Assembly: GCF_001894865.1 (NCBI RefSeq) | Contig: NZ_BCXA01000002.1 | Location: forward strand, 62,001-126,000 | Length of the DNA stretch: 64,000 bases | Direction: 5' to 3' | Source of the DNA: Rhodococcus maanshanensis NBRC 100610 | GTDB lineage: Bacteria > Actinomycetota > Actinomycetes > Mycobacteriales > Mycobacteriaceae | Shown: piece by piece, positions 63,232 to 64,000 of the stretch | Layout: every line of letters starts with the position of its first letter | How positions within the stretch are numbered: the first letter of the stretch is position 1 | Translations under genes and position numbers: made by a program | Notes under the pieces: generated by a model | Told to the model about the DNA's origin: nothing | Databases searched by the model: none | Seen by the model: only the letters and a program-made list of their open reading frames with translations

Positions 63232-64000
63232 CGCCGCGGCGCGGCCAACCCGTAAGAACCGGGCGGCGTCCGCGTCGATCCAGTCGTTCAACCAGCCGGC
63301 GGGCGGGTCCTCGAGCAGCTCGCCCGACTGCAGCCATTCATAAAGATCCGCATAGGTTTTCGTGGTGATCGCGTCGACGCGGCGGTTGAGCATGGACGGG
63401 CGCAGCTCGTCGAAACCGTCCAGGCCCATCGAGGCGATCAGCTGCTTCGCGCTGGCCACCGTCGACTTCTGGAACCGGTACACCCGGGCGGACTTGTCCG
63501 GCACGTCGATCGACCTCGAGCGGGCGCGGTCCTGCGTCGCGACCCCGACCGGGCAGTGGTTGGTGTGGCAGGCCTGGGCCTGGATGCAGCCGACCGCGAA
63601 CAGCATCGCCCGGGCCGCGAGGGTGAAGTCGGCGCCCTGGATGATGCGCTTGACGATGTCGCTGCCGCTGGCGACCTTGCCTGAGGCGCCGATCCTGATC
63701 CGGTCCCGCAGGCCGGTGCCGACCAGCGCGTTGTGCACGAGCATCAGGCCCTCGGTCAGCGGCATGCCCATGTGGTCCTCGAATTCGACGGGGGCGGCGC
63801 CGGTTCCGCCCTCCGAGCCGTCCACGATGATGAAGTCCGGCGCGGTACCGGTCTCCAGCATGGCCTTGCAGATGCCGAGGAACTCCGCCCGCGAGCCCAC
63901 GCAGAGCTTGAACCCGACAGGCTTGCCTCCGGAAAGGGCGCGCAGCGTCGAGATGAACTCGATCAGCTCGAGGGGCGTGTCGAAGGCGCTGTGCGCGGGC
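63040..64000 (-). CDS. FMN-binding glutamate synthase family protein, 3' part only
   Basis: The gene runs off the right edge; 320 codons are present. The protein belongs to the family with a GltB-like alpha/beta-barrel: FIIVDGSEGGTGAAP, the loop after GMPLTEGL, RIRIGASGKVASG, and the iron-sulfur region AVGCIQAQACHTNHCPVGVATQ with three Cys. The recognisable domain ends near DWIDADAARFLR (about 63260), yet the frame stays open to 63040, adding about 65 residues antisense to the lipase-like gene. Either the stop was lost or the tail is real. Confidence 0.85.
   Translation of the reverse strand, partial: PAHSAFDTPLELIEFISTLRALSGGKPVGFKLCVGSRAEFLGICKAMLETGTAPDFIIVDGSEGGTGAAPVEFEDHMGMPLTEGLMLVHNALVGTGLRDRIRIGASGKVASGSDIVKRIIQGADFTLAARAMLFAVGCIQAQACHTNHCPVGVATQDRARSRSIDVPDKSARVYRFQKSTVASAKQLIASMGLDGFDELRPSMLNRRVDAITTKTYADLYEWLQSGELLEDPPAGWLNDWIDADAARFLRVGRAAASLREVPVDPVDGLHAEQVGPPPVRVGEQPLQVAVARRIGDVGTARPVAGREITRILCGYKGHR

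Overview
The window is high-GC actinobacterial DNA, most likely from a Rhodococcus-like member of the Nocardiaceae (order Mycobacteriales). The evidence is a mycothiol conjugate amidase gene (mca), two WS/DGAT wax ester/triacylglycerol synthases, a lipid-droplet-associated protein, and a core gene order I recall from the Rv1074c-Rv1110 part of Mycobacterium tuberculosis (fadA3, Rv1075c esterase, cbs, metB, greA, mca, Rv1083-Rv1086, coaA, glyA, phoH2, fum, glpX, DUF4245, xseB-xseA, Rv1109c, ispH). Many genes start with GTG and many neighbours overlap by four bases. I saw no tRNA, rRNA, CRISPR array, intact insertion sequence or prophage.

Layout. 0-11 kb: two WS/DGAT genes around a secreted M23 peptidase, an RsmC/RlmG-type methyltransferase, a Bax-inhibitor-1 protein, a DUF559 protein, a thiolase, an SGNH esterase and cystathionine beta-synthase. 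11-22 kb: sulfur amino acid metabolism (cbs, metB), threonine dehydratase, an ApbE-like gene, an SLT-NlpC/P60 cell-wall hydrolase, greA with a structured leader, and the mca operon. 22-31 kb: WhiB, secreted lipase, hemolysin III, short-chain Z-prenyl diphosphate synthase, coaA, DUF885, glyA, phoH2. 31-37 kb: a short SNF2-type ATPase coupled to a SWIM protein, an L,D-transpeptidase between two NTF2-fold genes, and fumC. 37-46 kb: glpX, a secreted protein of unknown family, DUF4245, Dabb proteins, the lipid-droplet protein-xseA-xseB operon, ispH, rmuC. 46-55 kb: DNA repair (sbcD-sbcC, ada/alkA fusion-ogt), an NmrA-like gene under a MerR-type promoter, and an AI-2E transporter. 55-64 kb: a membrane-anchored GH5 glycosidase, cstA-ybdD, a two-gene secreted operon (unknown family plus a lipase-like protein lacking its catalytic Ser), and part of an FMN-binding glutamate synthase.

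The most unusual feature is non-coding. Three sequence-conserved families of intergenic palindromes sit directly at stop codons. The largest (family B) has at least five copies at about 12.8, 14.1, 17.2, 25.7 and 37.1 kb, plus a split half-copy at 16.8 kb. It is a three-hairpin element: a small hairpin with loop TCC or TTC, a palindrome of about 22-bp arms, then a small hairpin with loop GTA or GCA. It often begins on the last base of a TAG stop. Families A (two copies beside the DUF559 gene) and C (two copies beside the GH5 gene) are simpler stem-loops. The leading protein candidates for something undescribed are the secreted family with members at 38.3-39.6 and 60.6-61.8 kb and its coupled dead lipase, and the nine-helix membrane-GH5 fusion. 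Functional calls rest on motifs read by eye and on recalled synteny; no search was run.
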